Shown here: one piece after another, positions 33,800-42,606 of the stretch
Layout: each line of letters starts with the position of its first letter
Position numbering within the stretch: position 1 is the first letter of the stretch
Assembly (NCBI RefSeq): GCF_022810405.1
Contig: NZ_JALGQE010000022.1
Span: 1 to 64,000, forward strand
DNA length: 64,000 nucleotides
Direction: 5' to 3'
Source: Rhodococcus sp. ARC_M5
GTDB lineage: Bacteria; Actinomycetota; Actinomycetes; Mycobacteriales; Mycobacteriaceae
Translations under genes and position numbers: made by a program
The notes under the pieces: generated by a model
What the model saw: only the letters and a program-made list of their open reading frames with translations
What the model was told of the DNA's origin: nothing
Databases searched by the model: none

Positions 33800-35665
33800 T
33801 CAGGCTGCGCGACGTTTTCGTCGGTGGTAGCTGGGGATGGGTCGCCTTGTGGGGTCGATGGATTCGGGTGGGATGGCGTAGGGGTGTCCATCGTCGCCCA
33901 TGAGTAGCTGCCAGTCGCCGTGGTGGACGAGGCGGTGGCATTCTCCGCAGACCAGCGCAAGGTTGTTCAGGTCGGTGCGGCCGCCGTGTTCCCAGAATCT
34001 GACGTGGTGGGCTTGGCACCACTGTGCGGGGCGGCCGCACATCACGCAGCAGGTGTCGCGGATGGTCAGAGCGATGCGCTGGTCGTCGGAGGCGAGTCTG
34101 GTGGTTCGTCCGAGCGCGAGTGGAACGCCGTTGTGGTCGACGATGACAGGGGTCAGGTCGGCGTCACAGGTGACGAGTTCGGCGAGGGAGCGACTGATCG
34201 GGCCGGTCCAGTCGAAGTGGAACGGCCAGTCCGCGTCGCCCGGCTCGGGAGCCGGGTTCTTCCTGGCATCGCCACCACCGGCATCGCTGCGACCGCCACG
34301 ACCGGGACCGGCGTTGGAGTCACCGGTTCGTGAGTTGTCGGCGGTAACAGCACTGCTCCCGCCCACACGGTGATCGGCGGTGCCACGACCGGGACCGGCG
34401 TTGGCATCGCCGGTTCGTGAGTTGTCGGCGGTAACAGCACTGCTCCCGCCCACACGGTGATCGGCGGTGCCACGACCGGGACCGGCGTTGGAGTCACCGG
34501 TTCGTGAGTTGTCGCCGGTAGCAGCACTGCTCCCGCTGGTACGGGCACCGCCCGCTCCGCGATCGGGGCCCTCGTTGCCGCCGCCATTGGCACGATCGGG
34601 ACTGGCACCGCCGCCGGTTCGTGAGTTGTCGCCGGTAGCGCCGGCGATGTGTGTCGCCGAACCCGTTGTAGCGCTCCCGGATTGCTTCTCTCCGCGGTCC
34701 CTGAGCAAGTCTCGCAGCGGAACGATCAGGTGCACCGACGCCCGCGACCCACCCGCCGACCCGCGGCTGCCGCGTAGGTGTCGGTCGAGAATGTGATCGA
34801 GTGCATCGGCCCGGCGCTTCGACGGACCACGTGGATCGCGCTCACCACCGTGGCCCGGGCGCGGAGCGGTCAACCCCGACAACGCGGTGAGCAGCTTCTC
34901 GGCCACCATCAGGTCGACGTTGCCGCCCAGCTGGAAGCGGCCATTGGCCAGAGGATGAACGTCGAAACGGTTCAGGTCCGGGTTCTCCGACACCGGCCGC
35001 GGTGCAGGAGTCGGCGGAACAGGCTCCGGTGCAGGCGGTTCCGGATCGGGCAGCCTGTCGGTGGACGTCGCTGAATGATCGCTCTGCCCCGCCTGGTCTC
35101 GACGCTCCTGCTCCCGCTTTTCCTGCTCTCGTTGTTGTTGCTCCCGTCGGTCCTTCTCGTGCCGGGCCCGAGCGTCCTCCGCCGCAGAGTGCGCCAGCGC
35201 TTGCGCACGTGAGGTGACCTGACCGGCGGTGCTGCGCATCGCGGTGTCGAGGAGTTCGGCGACGATTGCGTCGCGTCGATGCTCGTCGAGGGTGGGGTCG
35301 GCCAGCAGGACGACGTCGTAGCCCTCGGCGATCGCGGCGGCATGCGCGGCGTGGATCTCACCGCAGGCGAGGGCGTCGAGCACGGTGTGGTGATCGTGCA
35401 GCCAGTACCCCAGTGCGTTCTGGCGGACGGCTGATCCGTCGGTGATCCGAACCGACCGGGCGTACCAGCGGGTCACGGACGAGTGGCCGAGCTTCATCGC
35501 CAATCCGCGTCGGTCGATCTCGGCCAGCAGAGTCAATCTGGTTGCAGCAAGCGCATTCTCGTGGGAAGTCGCGTCGGCGAGCGCGGAGACCAATTCCTTG
35601 TCCCCGAGCCCGAACACATCCCCCCATGTCTTCACCCCACGAAAGCTATACCCACCCACCGACAC
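33800..35665 (-). CDS. DUF222/HNH endonuclease domain protein (13E12 type)
   Basis: A 621-residue protein with an N-terminal DUF222 helical domain (about 1-320) and a C-terminal HNH nuclease domain (about 540-600: 'DTCCVMCGRPAQWCQAHHVRFWEHGG', here split as C-x2-C, HHV and 'NLALVCGECHRLVHHG'). Between them lies a low-complexity Gly/Ser/Asn/Arg region with three tandem 29-residue repeats. A second low-complexity patch of Glu/Arg/Gln (about 165-195) is near the middle of DUF222. Related proteins occur in many copies in mycobacteria and rhodococci, their biology unsettled. The start is a GTG at 35665. It converges on the ligase gene with a 7-bp gap. Confidence 0.88.
   Translation of the reverse strand: MSVGGYSFRGVKTWGDVFGLGDKELVSALADATSHENALAATRLTLLAEIDRRGLAMKLGHSSVTRWYARSVRITDGSAVRQNALGYWLHDHHTVLDALACGEIHAAHAAAIAEGYDVVLLADPTLDEHRRDAIVAELLDTAMRSTAGQVTSRAQALAHSAAEDARARHEKDRREQQQREQEKREQERRDQAGQSDHSATSTDRLPDPEPPAPEPVPPTPAPRPVSENPDLNRFDVHPLANGRFQLGGNVDLMVAEKLLTALSGLTAPRPGHGGERDPRGPSKRRADALDHILDRHLRGSRGSAGGSRASVHLIVPLRDLLRDRGEKQSGSATTGSATHIAGATGDNSRTGGGASPDRANGGGNEGPDRGAGGARTSGSSAATGDNSRTGDSNAGPGRGTADHRVGGSSAVTADNSRTGDANAGPGRGTADHRVGGSSAVTADNSRTGDSNAGPGRGGRSDAGGGDARKNPAPEPGDADWPFHFDWTGPISRSLAELVTCDADLTPVIVDHNGVPLALGRTTRLASDDQRIALTIRDTCCVMCGRPAQWCQAHHVRFWEHGGRTDLNNLALVCGECHRLVHHGDWQLLMGDDGHPYAIPPESIDPTRRPIPSYHRRKRRAA
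34299..34536. repeat. 87-bp tandem repeats inside the DUF222/HNH gene
   Basis: Units begin at 34299, 34386 and 34473. The first two differ at only a few bases; the third holds for about 64 bp before diverging. The period is a multiple of three, so the protein gains 29-residue copies ('SSAVTADNSRTGD') without a frameshift. Confidence 0.9.
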
Positions 35666-35681
35666 GTTTCTGCAGCGCAGG

Positions 35682-36077
35682 TCAGCGCTTCCACCGGATG
35701 CGGATGGGCCCCTTCGCGGTCGATGGATCGACGACGGAACCCTTCTGTGTGATCTCGACTTCTCCCGCGTCGACCATGCGTCGAGCTGCGCGGCGGACCG
35801 GCTCCATCAAGTCGCGCCACCCGTCGTCGGACAGCGCTCGTGCGACGTCGGAGGGGCAGATCGTGGCGTCACGAGATCGGGCGTCGAGCAGGGTCCTGAT
35901 CTTGTCCTCGAGTTCCTTGTCTGTGGTGCTCACCTTGTGTCGCCGGCATGTGTCGCTGCAGTACTTGATGTCATCCCAGTTCTTCTCCCACTTCTTGCGC
36001 CATTCGATTCTCCGTCCGCACGATGCGCAAACCTTGTCCGCTGGGTGCGCCGTGGGGGAGCGACGGGAGTGAGCCAT
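35682..36077 (-). CDS. DUF2256 and DUF3253 domain protein
   Basis: A 131-residue protein with two known small domains. Residues about 10-48 match DUF2256: 'KVCASCGRRIEWRKKWEKNW' with 'KYCSDTCRRHK', a four-cysteine zinc site. Residues about 50-131 match DUF3253, a winged-helix domain ('IRTLLDARSRDATICPSDVARALSDDGWRDLM' read in parts, ending 'GPIRIRW'). It is probably a nucleic-acid-binding protein. The ATG at 36077 is divergent from the deformylase, 22 bp apart. It is 16 bp from the DUF222 gene start on the same strand, so the two could share a transcript. Confidence 0.85.
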   Translation of the reverse strand: MAHSRRSPTAHPADKVCASCGRRIEWRKKWEKNWDDIKYCSDTCRRHKVSTTDKELEDKIRTLLDARSRDATICPSDVARALSDDGWRDLMEPVRRAARRMVDAGEVEITQKGSVVDPSTAKGPIRIRWKR

Positions 36078-36099
36078 GCTTCGACAGTAACCTCGTCGC

Positions 36100-36666
36100 A
36101 TGGCGATTCGACCCATCCTCATTGCCGGCGACCCGCGGCTGACGACCTATGCCGTTCCCGTCGCCGAGTTCGATGCGGCACTGGCGGCGTTCGTGGACGA
36201 TCTCTTCGAGACCAACACCGCCGCGCACGGTGCCGGTCTCGCCGCCAATCAGGTCGGTGACCCGCGGGCGGTGTTCGTCTACGACCTGAACGACGGCGGA
36301 GTGCGTCACCGCGGGCACGTGGTCAATCCAGTGCTCGAGACGTCGGCGATCCCGGAGACGATGCCCGACCCCGAGGACACCGAAGGGTGTCTGTCGGTTC
36401 CGGGGGAGCGGTACCCCACGGGACGCGCCGAGTGGGCCCGCGTCACCGGCGTCGATGTGGAGGGCGATCCGGTGACGGTCGAGGGCCACGGCTACCTGGC
36501 TCGGTGTCTCCAACACGAGTGCGACCATCTGGCCGGTCACCTGTACCTCGACCGCCTGATCGGCCGCAATCAGCGCGCCGCCAAGAAGATGATCAAATCC
36601 ATGGGATGGGTCGAACCAGGCAACAGTTGGCTGCCCGGATCCGACTCCGACCCGTTCGGTTGGTGA
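36100..36666 (+). CDS. def: peptide deformylase
   Basis: A 188-residue metalloprotease that removes the N-formyl group from nascent proteins. All three motifs are intact: motif 1 '[10 protein letters not shown]', motif 2 'EGCLSVPG' with C97, and motif 3 '[10 protein letters not shown]' with H139, E140 and H143. The extra C-terminal tail (about 155-188) is common in actinobacterial copies. Without a neighbouring fmt gene, this may be a second deformylase. It meets the convergent lipoprotein gene stop with no gap. Confidence 0.93.
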   Translation: MAIRPILIAGDPRLTTYAVPVAEFDAALAAFVDDLFETNTAAHGAGLAANQVGDPRAVFVYDLNDGGVRHRGHVVNPVLETSAIPETMPDPEDTEGCLSVPGERYPTGRAEWARVTGVDVEGDPVTVEGHGYLARCLQHECDHLAGHLYLDRLIGRNQRAAKKMIKSMGWVEPGNSWLPGSDSDPFGW

Positions 36667-37104
36667 TCAGCAGGCCCCGGTGACAGCGCAGGCCGTCGAT
36701 CGTTCGAGTTTCCAGCGGCCATCCGACACGACGAAGTCGATGGTCGTAGGTTGCCCCAGTGAGGCTCCTGTCGCCGCGACCCGGTCGGGCGAAACAGTGG
36801 AAACGTGGTCGAAGATCACCTCCGACACGATTCCCCCGCTGTCGAAGACCGCGGCGTTTTCCTCCGCCGATCCTTCGAGCGCGTCGGCGCGGTCGCCTCG
36901 TTCGGCGGTGCCATCGAACACGGTGCGAAAGATCGCGGTCGTATCCTCCGGGGTGGGGATGGCGGTGGCTGCGACCGCTGAGGGAGGCAGCGGGAACGAC
37001 GTCGGCGTCACGTCGACCACCTCGACCTGCGGCTCGGGTTCCGTTGCCGCGCAACCGGTAAGAGTGAGGAGCGCCAGTCCGCACAGTGCACGGCCGACGA
37101 ACAT
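36667..37104 (-). CDS. hypothetical lipoprotein (low-molecular Mce/DUF-like tail)
   Basis: A 145-residue protein. The signal ends with the lipobox 'LLTLTGC', and a Pro/Thr-rich linker leads to a domain of about 85 residues ('FRTVFDGTAERGDRADALEG', 'IDFVVSDGRWKLERSTAC'). The end is like the low-molecular-weight antigen MTB12/DUF4878-type folds found in actinobacterial lipoproteins. Function is not known. Two late cysteines may pair. Its ATG overlaps the stop of the upstream secreted protein gene by one base (TGATG). Confidence 0.65.
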   Translation of the reverse strand: MFVGRALCGLALLTLTGCAATEPEPQVEVVDVTPTSFPLPPSAVAATAIPTPEDTTAIFRTVFDGTAERGDRADALEGSAEENAAVFDSGGIVSEVIFDHVSTVSPDRVAATGASLGQPTTIDFVVSDGRWKLERSTACAVTGAC

Positions 37105-37436
37105 CAGAAGGGGTTGTAGACGTAGAGCATCCGGTAGTTCCACTCCGACGACCCGGCCGGGATTCGGATCTCCGTCAGGGCTCGGCCGTTCTGGGAGCAC
37201 CAGCTCTGACCGTGGAACGACGAGCAATCGATCTGCACGCTCGTGCCGAACGGGCTGACGATCAACGACTTGGTGCTCGCTGCACCGTATGCCGCCGGGT
37301 CGAAGGCGCTCACGAAGTTCGCGGTCGAATCCTTGGGCCCGAACGGGTTGTCGTCGGGAGCTGCGGAGGCTGTCGGCGCGACGAGCACTGCGCCGCCGAT
37401 CGCCAACGCGACTCCGGCGAGGATCTTCTTCAGCAT
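37104..37436 (-). CDS. small secreted hypothetical protein
   Basis: A 110-residue protein with a clear Sec signal (residues 1-33, cleavage after 'APTASA'). The mature part of about 77 residues has two cysteines in 'VQIDCSSFHGQSWCSQNG' that likely form a disulfide, and ends in an aromatic strand 'EWNYRMLYVYNPF'. I do not recognise a family. It is the first gene of a two-gene transcript with the lipoprotein at 36667-37104. Confidence 0.7.
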   Translation of the reverse strand: MLKKILAGVALAIGGAVLVAPTASAAPDDNPFGPKDSTANFVSAFDPAAYGAASTKSLIVSPFGTSVQIDCSSFHGQSWCSQNGRALTEIRIPAGSSEWNYRMLYVYNPF

Positions 37437-37543
37437 GGTGGCTCCGTTCGTTTCGAGCACGAATACTCAGTGCTCATGGGATCGGCCGCAACCGACCGCG
37501 CGTTACGAACCGGCCTTCCCTCGAACGCGGCACACTGGAGACC

Positions 37544-37957
37544 ATGACAGCACTCGAAGCCCCCATCGTCGCCCAGCGGCTCGGCCGTCGTCTCACGGTG
37601 TGGGGCGGTGGAAGTGCGCTCGTCGGAACGGTGTTGGCGTTGCGCGGGTCGTCGCCTGCCTGGCGGGCGTTCGGTCAGCAGACCGCCGGGTGGGGAGCAA
37701 TCGATGTGGCCATTGCCGCCGCGGGGGCGCTCAACTCCTCGGTCCCGACGTCCAAGAGCTTGAGCAAGCTGCTGTGGATCAATGCAGGTCTCGACGTTCT
37801 CTACATCGCGACCGGTGCGCACATCGCCGTCAGGAAGCCTCGGTTCGGCGGCCGGATCACCGCTGACCAGGCGCTGGGCCACGGAGCTGCCGTCGTCGTG
37901 CAGGGTGCTGCGCTTCTCGCACTGGACACGACTCACGCGCGCATGATCGCCGACTAA
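37544..37957 (+). CDS. DUF6992-like small membrane protein
   Basis: A 137-residue protein with four hydrophobic segments (about 22-40, 52-68, 80-97 and 112-130), with the pattern 'RRLTVWGGGSALVGTVLAL', 'GWGAIDVAIAAAGAL', 'LLWINAGLDVLYIATG' and a C-terminal 'GHGAAVVVQGAALLALD'. This order matches small actinobacterial and Bacteroidetes DUF6992 membrane proteins, whose function is unknown. The ATG at 37544 follows GGAG with three-base spacing. A 142-bp gap with no strong hairpin separates it from the DUF4185 gene. Confidence 0.65.
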   Translation: MTALEAPIVAQRLGRRLTVWGGGSALVGTVLALRGSSPAWRAFGQQTAGWGAIDVAIAAAGALNSSVPTSKSLSKLLWINAGLDVLYIATGAHIAVRKPRFGGRITADQALGHGAAVVVQGAALLALDTTHARMIAD

Positions 37958-38099
37958 TCACACGAGTGTCATTCTCGCCGTAGGCGTTTTGTCAAGTACC
38001 GACGCGCCCGATTTGTTGCGTGTTCGGTAGATTTGCGTAACACTCGTCCCATCAGTCACATCAGTATCGTGGGTCACACGGGAAACGGTGGGTTCGTTC

Positions 38100-39368
38100 A
38101 TGCGTGTACGTAGTCGGCAGATCGCTGTCGGGGCTGTCCTGGCACTGGCAGTGAGCGGACTCAGCGCTCTCACCGCGCCTACCGTCTCGGCCGAACCCTG
38201 CGGTGGCCTCGGTGGGCCGGGTTCGTCGCCGCTGTTCGGATCCTCGGGCAGCGCGGGGATGTCCGGCAAGAATCCCCAGGGGCCGCAGGGGCCTCTTCCT
38301 CGGATCACCGGGAACACGCAGAGCATTGCCTGGGTCACCGGTCCGCAAAGCGTGAACAACACCTACAACGACCTCGCGATGTCCGGCACCGACCTGGGTA
38401 TCAGTTGGGACAACGGTGCCGGCCAGATCTTGATGGCGTTCGGAGACACGTTCGGGGACTGCTCCTCCGGCAACGCGCAGTGGCGCAGCAACGCGCTCTT
38501 CCGTTCGGACAAGGCATCGACGAACCTGGCGCAGGGCATCGAGATCGGTCCAGCCAACCCAGCGGACAACACCTCCGGTGCGGTCGTGCGAGCCGACAAT
38601 CCCAGGTACGCAGCCGAAATCATCGCGAGCGCCAAACTGCCGACCGTCGAGGACACGACGATCCCCACGGCGGCCATCGCGATCGGCAACACCCAGTACA
38701 TCAACTACATGTCGGTGCAGAGCTGGGGCACACCAGGACGCTGGATCACGAACTACTCCGCAACGGCCAAATCGACTGACAACGGCCAGAATTGGTCGAC
38801 GGATCCCAAGACGATCCGCGTCAACAAGGGTGTCACCATCCCGGGCTTCACCAACGTCCACGAGAGCCAGGGCAAGTTCCAGCAGAGTGCCTACGTGCTG
38901 GGTCGCGACGGCGAGTACCTGTACCAGTTCGGCACTCCGAACGGACGATTCGGCGACGCCTTCGTCTCGCGCGTGGCACCGAACGACATCGAGAACCTCG
39001 ACGCGTACGAGTACTCGACGCAGGATCCGGATCCGACGAAGCAGTGGTCGAAGAATATCGGCGACACCGTTGCCATCGTCAAGGGACCGGTCAGCGAGAT
39101 GTCGGTGGCGTGGAACGACTACCTCGGCCGCTACGTGATGATGTACGGGGACGAGAACTCTCGCACATTGGTCGCTCGCACCGCCGACAATCCCGAGGGT
39201 CCGTGGAGTGCGCCGAGGACAATTCTCGACGCCGGTCAGACGGCCGGTGGTATCTATGCGCCGTTCATTCACCCGATGTCGAGCGGAAAAGACCTGTACT
39301 TCACTGCTTCTCGGTGGTCGGACTACAACGTGCTGTTGTTGAAGACGAATCTCGATGCTCTGAAGTGA
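38100..39368 (+). CDS. secreted DUF4185 protein
   Basis: A 422-residue exported protein with a Sec signal (cleavage after 'APTVSA', about residue 32) and a DUF4185 domain over almost the whole mature part. The fold is a five-bladed beta-propeller like glycosyl hydrolases: 'WDNGAGQILMAFGDTFGDC', 'WRSNALFRSD', 'VTIPGFTNVHESQGKFQQSA' and 'SEMSVAWNDYLGRYVMMYGDE' are visible. Corynebacterial and mycobacterial homologues act on or bind cell-envelope glycans, so an envelope role is plausible. The ATG at 38100 is used; a GTG lies four codons earlier. Its 3' end overlaps the convergent gene by 68 bp. Confidence 0.85.
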   Translation: MRVRSRQIAVGAVLALAVSGLSALTAPTVSAEPCGGLGGPGSSPLFGSSGSAGMSGKNPQGPQGPLPRITGNTQSIAWVTGPQSVNNTYNDLAMSGTDLGISWDNGAGQILMAFGDTFGDCSSGNAQWRSNALFRSDKASTNLAQGIEIGPANPADNTSGAVVRADNPRYAAEIIASAKLPTVEDTTIPTAAIAIGNTQYINYMSVQSWGTPGRWITNYSATAKSTDNGQNWSTDPKTIRVNKGVTIPGFTNVHESQGKFQQSAYVLGRDGEYLYQFGTPNGRFGDAFVSRVAPNDIENLDAYEYSTQDPDPTKQWSKNIGDTVAIVKGPVSEMSVAWNDYLGRYVMMYGDENSRTLVARTADNPEGPWSAPRTILDAGQTAGGIYAPFIHPMSSGKDLYFTASRWSDYNVLLLKTNLDALK

Positions 39369-39963
39369 TCGTCCCCGATCGTTCGATGGCGGCCTGCAGG
39401 TAGGCGTCCACATCGAGGTCGATGGAGGCGGACAGTAGTCCGCGCCGGATCGTCGAAAGATACCTGCTCGACGGTTCGCCGGGCTCCCGCACGATCGAAC
39501 TGGTCAGTGTGAACGCGGGCTGTCCACCGAGGTCCGGAAGTCGCAGCAGTGCATCGTATTTGCCGCGGAAGTTCTCGCCCTCGCGATCCACTGCCAGCTG
39601 CGACCACTGTCCGATGGCAAGCGTCTCCGTCGCTCCGATATCGACGGACTCGACGACGTTCTCGACCGCAGCCAGATGAGCGAACTGGCGTCGGTCGACC
39701 AGGTAGCCGTGCGCTACCGAGCGATTCGTGGCATCTACTGTTGTCGCGACGAAGGCGGATGATCCCGTCCAGCGCCTGGAGACGCCTGCGAAATACAGTG
39801 CGTGGTCGATCCACAACCACTTTTCTTCAGCAGGTAGCGCAGTCGACGGCGCGGTAGGGTGCGCACCGAATTCGGAGCTGTCGTCGGATCCCGTCAGGTA
39901 CGTGAAGAACCTCTCGCGCAGCAGGTTCGACCCGTACGAGACGTACCAGAGTCGGTCGGTCAC
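39301..39963 (-). CDS. YGSN-motif protein, gamma-glutamylcyclotransferase-like
   Basis: A 220-residue protein beginning 'DRLWYVSYGSNLLRERF', the start of the gamma-glutamylcyclotransferase-like fold, where the YGSN loop binds the substrate. The middle 'ALYFAGVSRRWTGSSAFVA' and 'HGYLVDRRQFAHLAAVEN' fit a GGCT-like barrel with a long insert. The catalytic Glu cannot be placed with certainty. The GTG start overlaps the stop of the upstream gene (GTGA). The last 22 codons are antisense to the end of the DUF4185 gene and look like read-through sequence after loss of an older stop. Confidence 0.6.
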   Translation of the reverse strand: MTDRLWYVSYGSNLLRERFFTYLTGSDDSSEFGAHPTAPSTALPAEEKWLWIDHALYFAGVSRRWTGSSAFVATTVDATNRSVAHGYLVDRRQFAHLAAVENVVESVDIGATETLAIGQWSQLAVDREGENFRGKYDALLRLPDLGGQPAFTLTSSIVREPGEPSSRYLSTIRRGLLSASIDLDVDAYLQAAIERSGTITSEHRDSSSTTARCSPTTEKQ

Positions 39964-40916
39964 TCGGTCTCGAACAGCTGCCGGTATGCCTCGGCGAGCA
40001 GGTCGGCGGCCAGGTCGTGGTTGTGTGTCGCTGCGCCCGTGGAGTTTCCGGAGCGCATGAGCCGGGCGTTGAGGCCGTAGGCGAGGTCGTCGAACGTGTC
40101 GTCGTCGATGCCCAAGTCGACATCGACGTCTTCTTCCAGCAGTGCCCCGAGGTCGATCGACCACGACCACACACGTTCGTCACGGTACGGTCCGCGCCCA
40201 GCACTGACGGTCTCGTTGGATATCTCGAGCTGCTCGTCGGTCCGGTCGCGCGGAACATTGGTGTTGATGCGCAGGTCGAGTTCGATCGTGTCGTCGTCGT
40301 GCATGATCTCGTCTATGCGCAGCGTTTCGAAACCGCCGCACGTCAGCGTCACCAGGCGTCGAGGTCCCGTCTCGTCGGGTGCGTCGGACAGTGCCGCGAT
40401 CTGCCACAGGTACTTGGTGGTGTTCGCCGGGTCGGGTATCGAGGAATTGATGTAGTCGGCCACGATGCTGCGGATGGCGGGGTACGCGATGTGGTCGGAC
40501 AGTTCCCAGAACTGTTTGCGCGCCTTGCCCACGGCTGCGTCGAGCAATGTTGCCCGCTTGGCTCGTTCCTTCGGCAGTGCTGATTTCGCGCTCGGTGCCT
40601 CGCCGATCGCACCGGACTCGGCGGGGCGTTCGCGTAGGCGGGTCAGGCGCGACACGAGCTCCTGCACCTCTACCAGCTGGTCCGACGTTCCGGTCGTGAA
40701 GTCGATTGCCTCGATGTCGGTCCAGGTGTCCAGATCGGCGGCGAACCGCGCGGCGACCGAATCGGCGTAGCCGACGTGAGCCGAGCCGTCGGTGAAGTGC
40801 AGAACGTAGAGCCCGGCTCGGTGTTCCTTGGCCGCGAAGACCGTGGCGATGGATCCGGCGTCGGTGACGTCGAAGCGCTCGAAGGTGAATCCGTCGGGTG
40901 TGGAATCTGTCGGCAT
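39960..40916 (-). CDS. GIY-YIG-like N-terminal domain protein
   Basis: A 318-residue soluble protein. Residues about 30-75 resemble a GIY-YIG nuclease core: 'AGLYVLHFTDGSAHVGYADSVAARFA' has G-L-Y for GIY and H-V-G for YIG, with the helix arginine R57 in place; a partner Glu is not certain. The rest (about 110-318) is of no known family and is highly acidic late ('LEEDVDVDLGIDDDTFDDLAYG'). It is coupled by GTGA to the YGSN protein. The pairing of a GIY-YIG-like and a GGCT-like protein is unexplained. Confidence 0.55.
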   Translation of the reverse strand: MPTDSTPDGFTFERFDVTDAGSIATVFAAKEHRAGLYVLHFTDGSAHVGYADSVAARFAADLDTWTDIEAIDFTTGTSDQLVEVQELVSRLTRLRERPAESGAIGEAPSAKSALPKERAKRATLLDAAVGKARKQFWELSDHIAYPAIRSIVADYINSSIPDPANTTKYLWQIAALSDAPDETGPRRLVTLTCGGFETLRIDEIMHDDDTIELDLRINTNVPRDRTDEQLEISNETVSAGRGPYRDERVWSWSIDLGALLEEDVDVDLGIDDDTFDDLAYGLNARLMRSGNSTGAATHNHDLAADLLAEAYRQLFETE

Positions 40917-41168
40917 GGTCGTGAATCTACCGATGTGAGTGGGCAGCGCCTATTCTCGCTTTCGCCGTCGAGCCGTGAACATCATTGTCGACGGTGGTGG
41001 GTTTGCCGAATCGGTACCTGCCGCTGTCAGCGCGATCTGGCGGCCGGCGGTCGGTGATAGCGATCCCAGCTGAACTGTCCCGCTGAGCACTTCGTCCGAC
41101 CCGTGATCGTAACGGCCGAGAAACACGGCGCGTCTACGTTCGAGATTCGGACACTTCAGGAGGTAGCA
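40917..41168. other. intergenic region upstream of acetamidase
   Basis: A 252-bp divergent promoter region between the GIY-YIG-like gene and the acetamidase. It ends in CAGGAGG (41157-41163), a strong ribosome binding site for the acetamidase. I saw no strong palindrome in it. Confidence 0.4.
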
Positions 41169-42533
41169 ATGGCGCGGTCGATGGCGGAGCAGGCAGCGGA
41201 AACGATCACCAAGGGAATCGGGCGTCGCGGCTTCATTCAGGCGGTGGCAGCACTGGGCGCAGGCGTCGGAATTGCCGGAACGGCAGCGTGTTCGACGTCT
41301 TCGACGACCACCGCGGCTGCCAGTTCGTCGTCACCGGCCCCGACCGCTGCCGGCATCCTTCAGCCCGGAGCGGGCGACATCTCCGGCGATCACTACCTGA
41401 GCTCGGAGGTCGACAAGGTCCTGTGGGGCTACGTGCCGACGGTCGAGTCCGAATCGGTGCTGCAGATGAAGTCCGGTGAGACGGTGACCATCGACGCGCT
41501 CAGCCATGAGGGGATTCTCGAAGACCAGGGCCGCGATCCCGTCGAATTCTTCGGTGGCGAAGGTGTTTCCGAGTCCGATGTTCTGCAGGATGCGATCGAC
41601 ATCGCCGGCGGGTACGACCGGACGGTACGCAACTTCGACGTCGACGGACCGCACGTGGTCACGGGCCCGGTGTTCGTCGAAGGTGCACAGCGCGGCGACG
41701 TTCTCAAGATCGAGACGCTCGAGGCGACTCCCCGGGTGCCGTACGGCGTGGTGTCGAGTCGGCACGGCAAGGGCGCTCTGGCCGTCACCGCGTCCGGTGA
41801 GGCACCGCCGGGTATCAGCCTCGACGAGGTCATGCCACCGATCGGAAGCGACGGCAGGAAGTCGGGTGACCCGACGCAGTACGGCAACGTCTCCACGTTC
41901 ACCGCCGTCGAGGACGGGCAGGGCGTGATGCGGTACGGCGATGCGTCCGTGCGCTTTCCGCTACGACCGTTCATGGGCATGATGGGTGTCGCGTTCGCCA
42001 GCGACCCGGGGTTGACGTCGCCCAATGCGAATTCGATTCCGCCGACGCTCGGCGGCGGCAACATCGATGTCGGGTTGCTCGGCGTCGGATCGACGTTCTA
42101 CCTCCCGGTGTTCGCGGAGGGTGCGTTGTTCTACGTCGGTGATCCGCACATGGCGATGGGCGACGGGGAGGTGGCGTTGACGGCGATGGAGGGTTCGCTG
42201 CGCGGCACCTTCCGCCTCACCGTCTGCAAGGCGGGCAGCGGTGATGCCCCGGCCGTTGCCTACTCGTATCCCTTTGCCGAGAACGAGGACTCATGGATTC
42301 CGATCGGTCTGTCCGACCCGGACGGTGCCGTCGGCGGCCAGAGCTCGGACCTGAACGCCGCCATGCGCCGCGCGGTGGTCAATGCGCTCGACTTCCTCGA
42401 GACCGATCTGGGTATGGACCGCGCGACGGCCTATGCGTACCTCTCCGCGGCCGCGAACTTCACCGTTTCGCAGGTGGTCGACAAGACGGTCGGTGTGCAC
42501 GGCCGGATCTCGAAGGCACACTTCGACCGGTAG
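41169..42533 (+). CDS. Tat-exported acetamidase/formamidase family lipoprotein
   Basis: A 454-residue protein of the FmdA/AmdA acetamidase/formamidase family: 'SGETVTIDALSHEG', 'GPVFVEGAQRGDVLKIETLE', 'GGGNIDVGLLGVGSTFYLPVFAEGALFYVGDPH' (read in parts) and 'GDGEVALTAMEGSL' carry the metal-binding Asp/His/Glu residues. Most family members are cytoplasmic. This one begins with a twin-arginine signal 'GRRGFIQAVAALGAG' ending in a lipobox-like 'GTAACS', then a Ser/Thr linker, so it is probably folded inside, exported by Tat and anchored outside. CAGGAGG precedes the ATG. It likely splits short amides outside the membrane. Confidence 0.85.
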   Translation: MARSMAEQAAETITKGIGRRGFIQAVAALGAGVGIAGTAACSTSSTTTAAASSSSPAPTAAGILQPGAGDISGDHYLSSEVDKVLWGYVPTVESESVLQMKSGETVTIDALSHEGILEDQGRDPVEFFGGEGVSESDVLQDAIDIAGGYDRTVRNFDVDGPHVVTGPVFVEGAQRGDVLKIETLEATPRVPYGVVSSRHGKGALAVTASGEAPPGISLDEVMPPIGSDGRKSGDPTQYGNVSTFTAVEDGQGVMRYGDASVRFPLRPFMGMMGVAFASDPGLTSPNANSIPPTLGGGNIDVGLLGVGSTFYLPVFAEGALFYVGDPHMAMGDGEVALTAMEGSLRGTFRLTVCKAGSGDAPAVAYSYPFAENEDSWIPIGLSDPDGAVGGQSSDLNAAMRRAVVNALDFLETDLGMDRATAYAYLSAAANFTVSQVVDKTVGVHGRISKAHFDR

Positions 42534-42539
42534 GAGTGC

Positions 42540-42603
42540 GCCTTCGGCGCAGTGGTGCGTTCAAGTGCCTCAACGGGCACTTGATCACGCCACTGCCGAA
42601 GGC
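42540..42603. terminator. large interrupted hairpin between convergent genes
   Basis: Nested arms pair across the gap: GCCTTCGGC (42540-42548) with GCCGAAGGC (42595-42603), CAGTGG with CCACTG, and CAAGTGCC (42562-42569) with GGCACTTG (42576-42583) around a six-base loop. It fits a bidirectional terminator for the acetamidase and TetR genes. Confidence 0.7.
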
Positions 42604-42606
42604 ACC

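Noticed and set aside
34299-34536. Regular repeats considered as a CRISPR array
   Set aside because: The 87-bp units are contiguous, without spacers, and keep the reading frame of the HNH gene.
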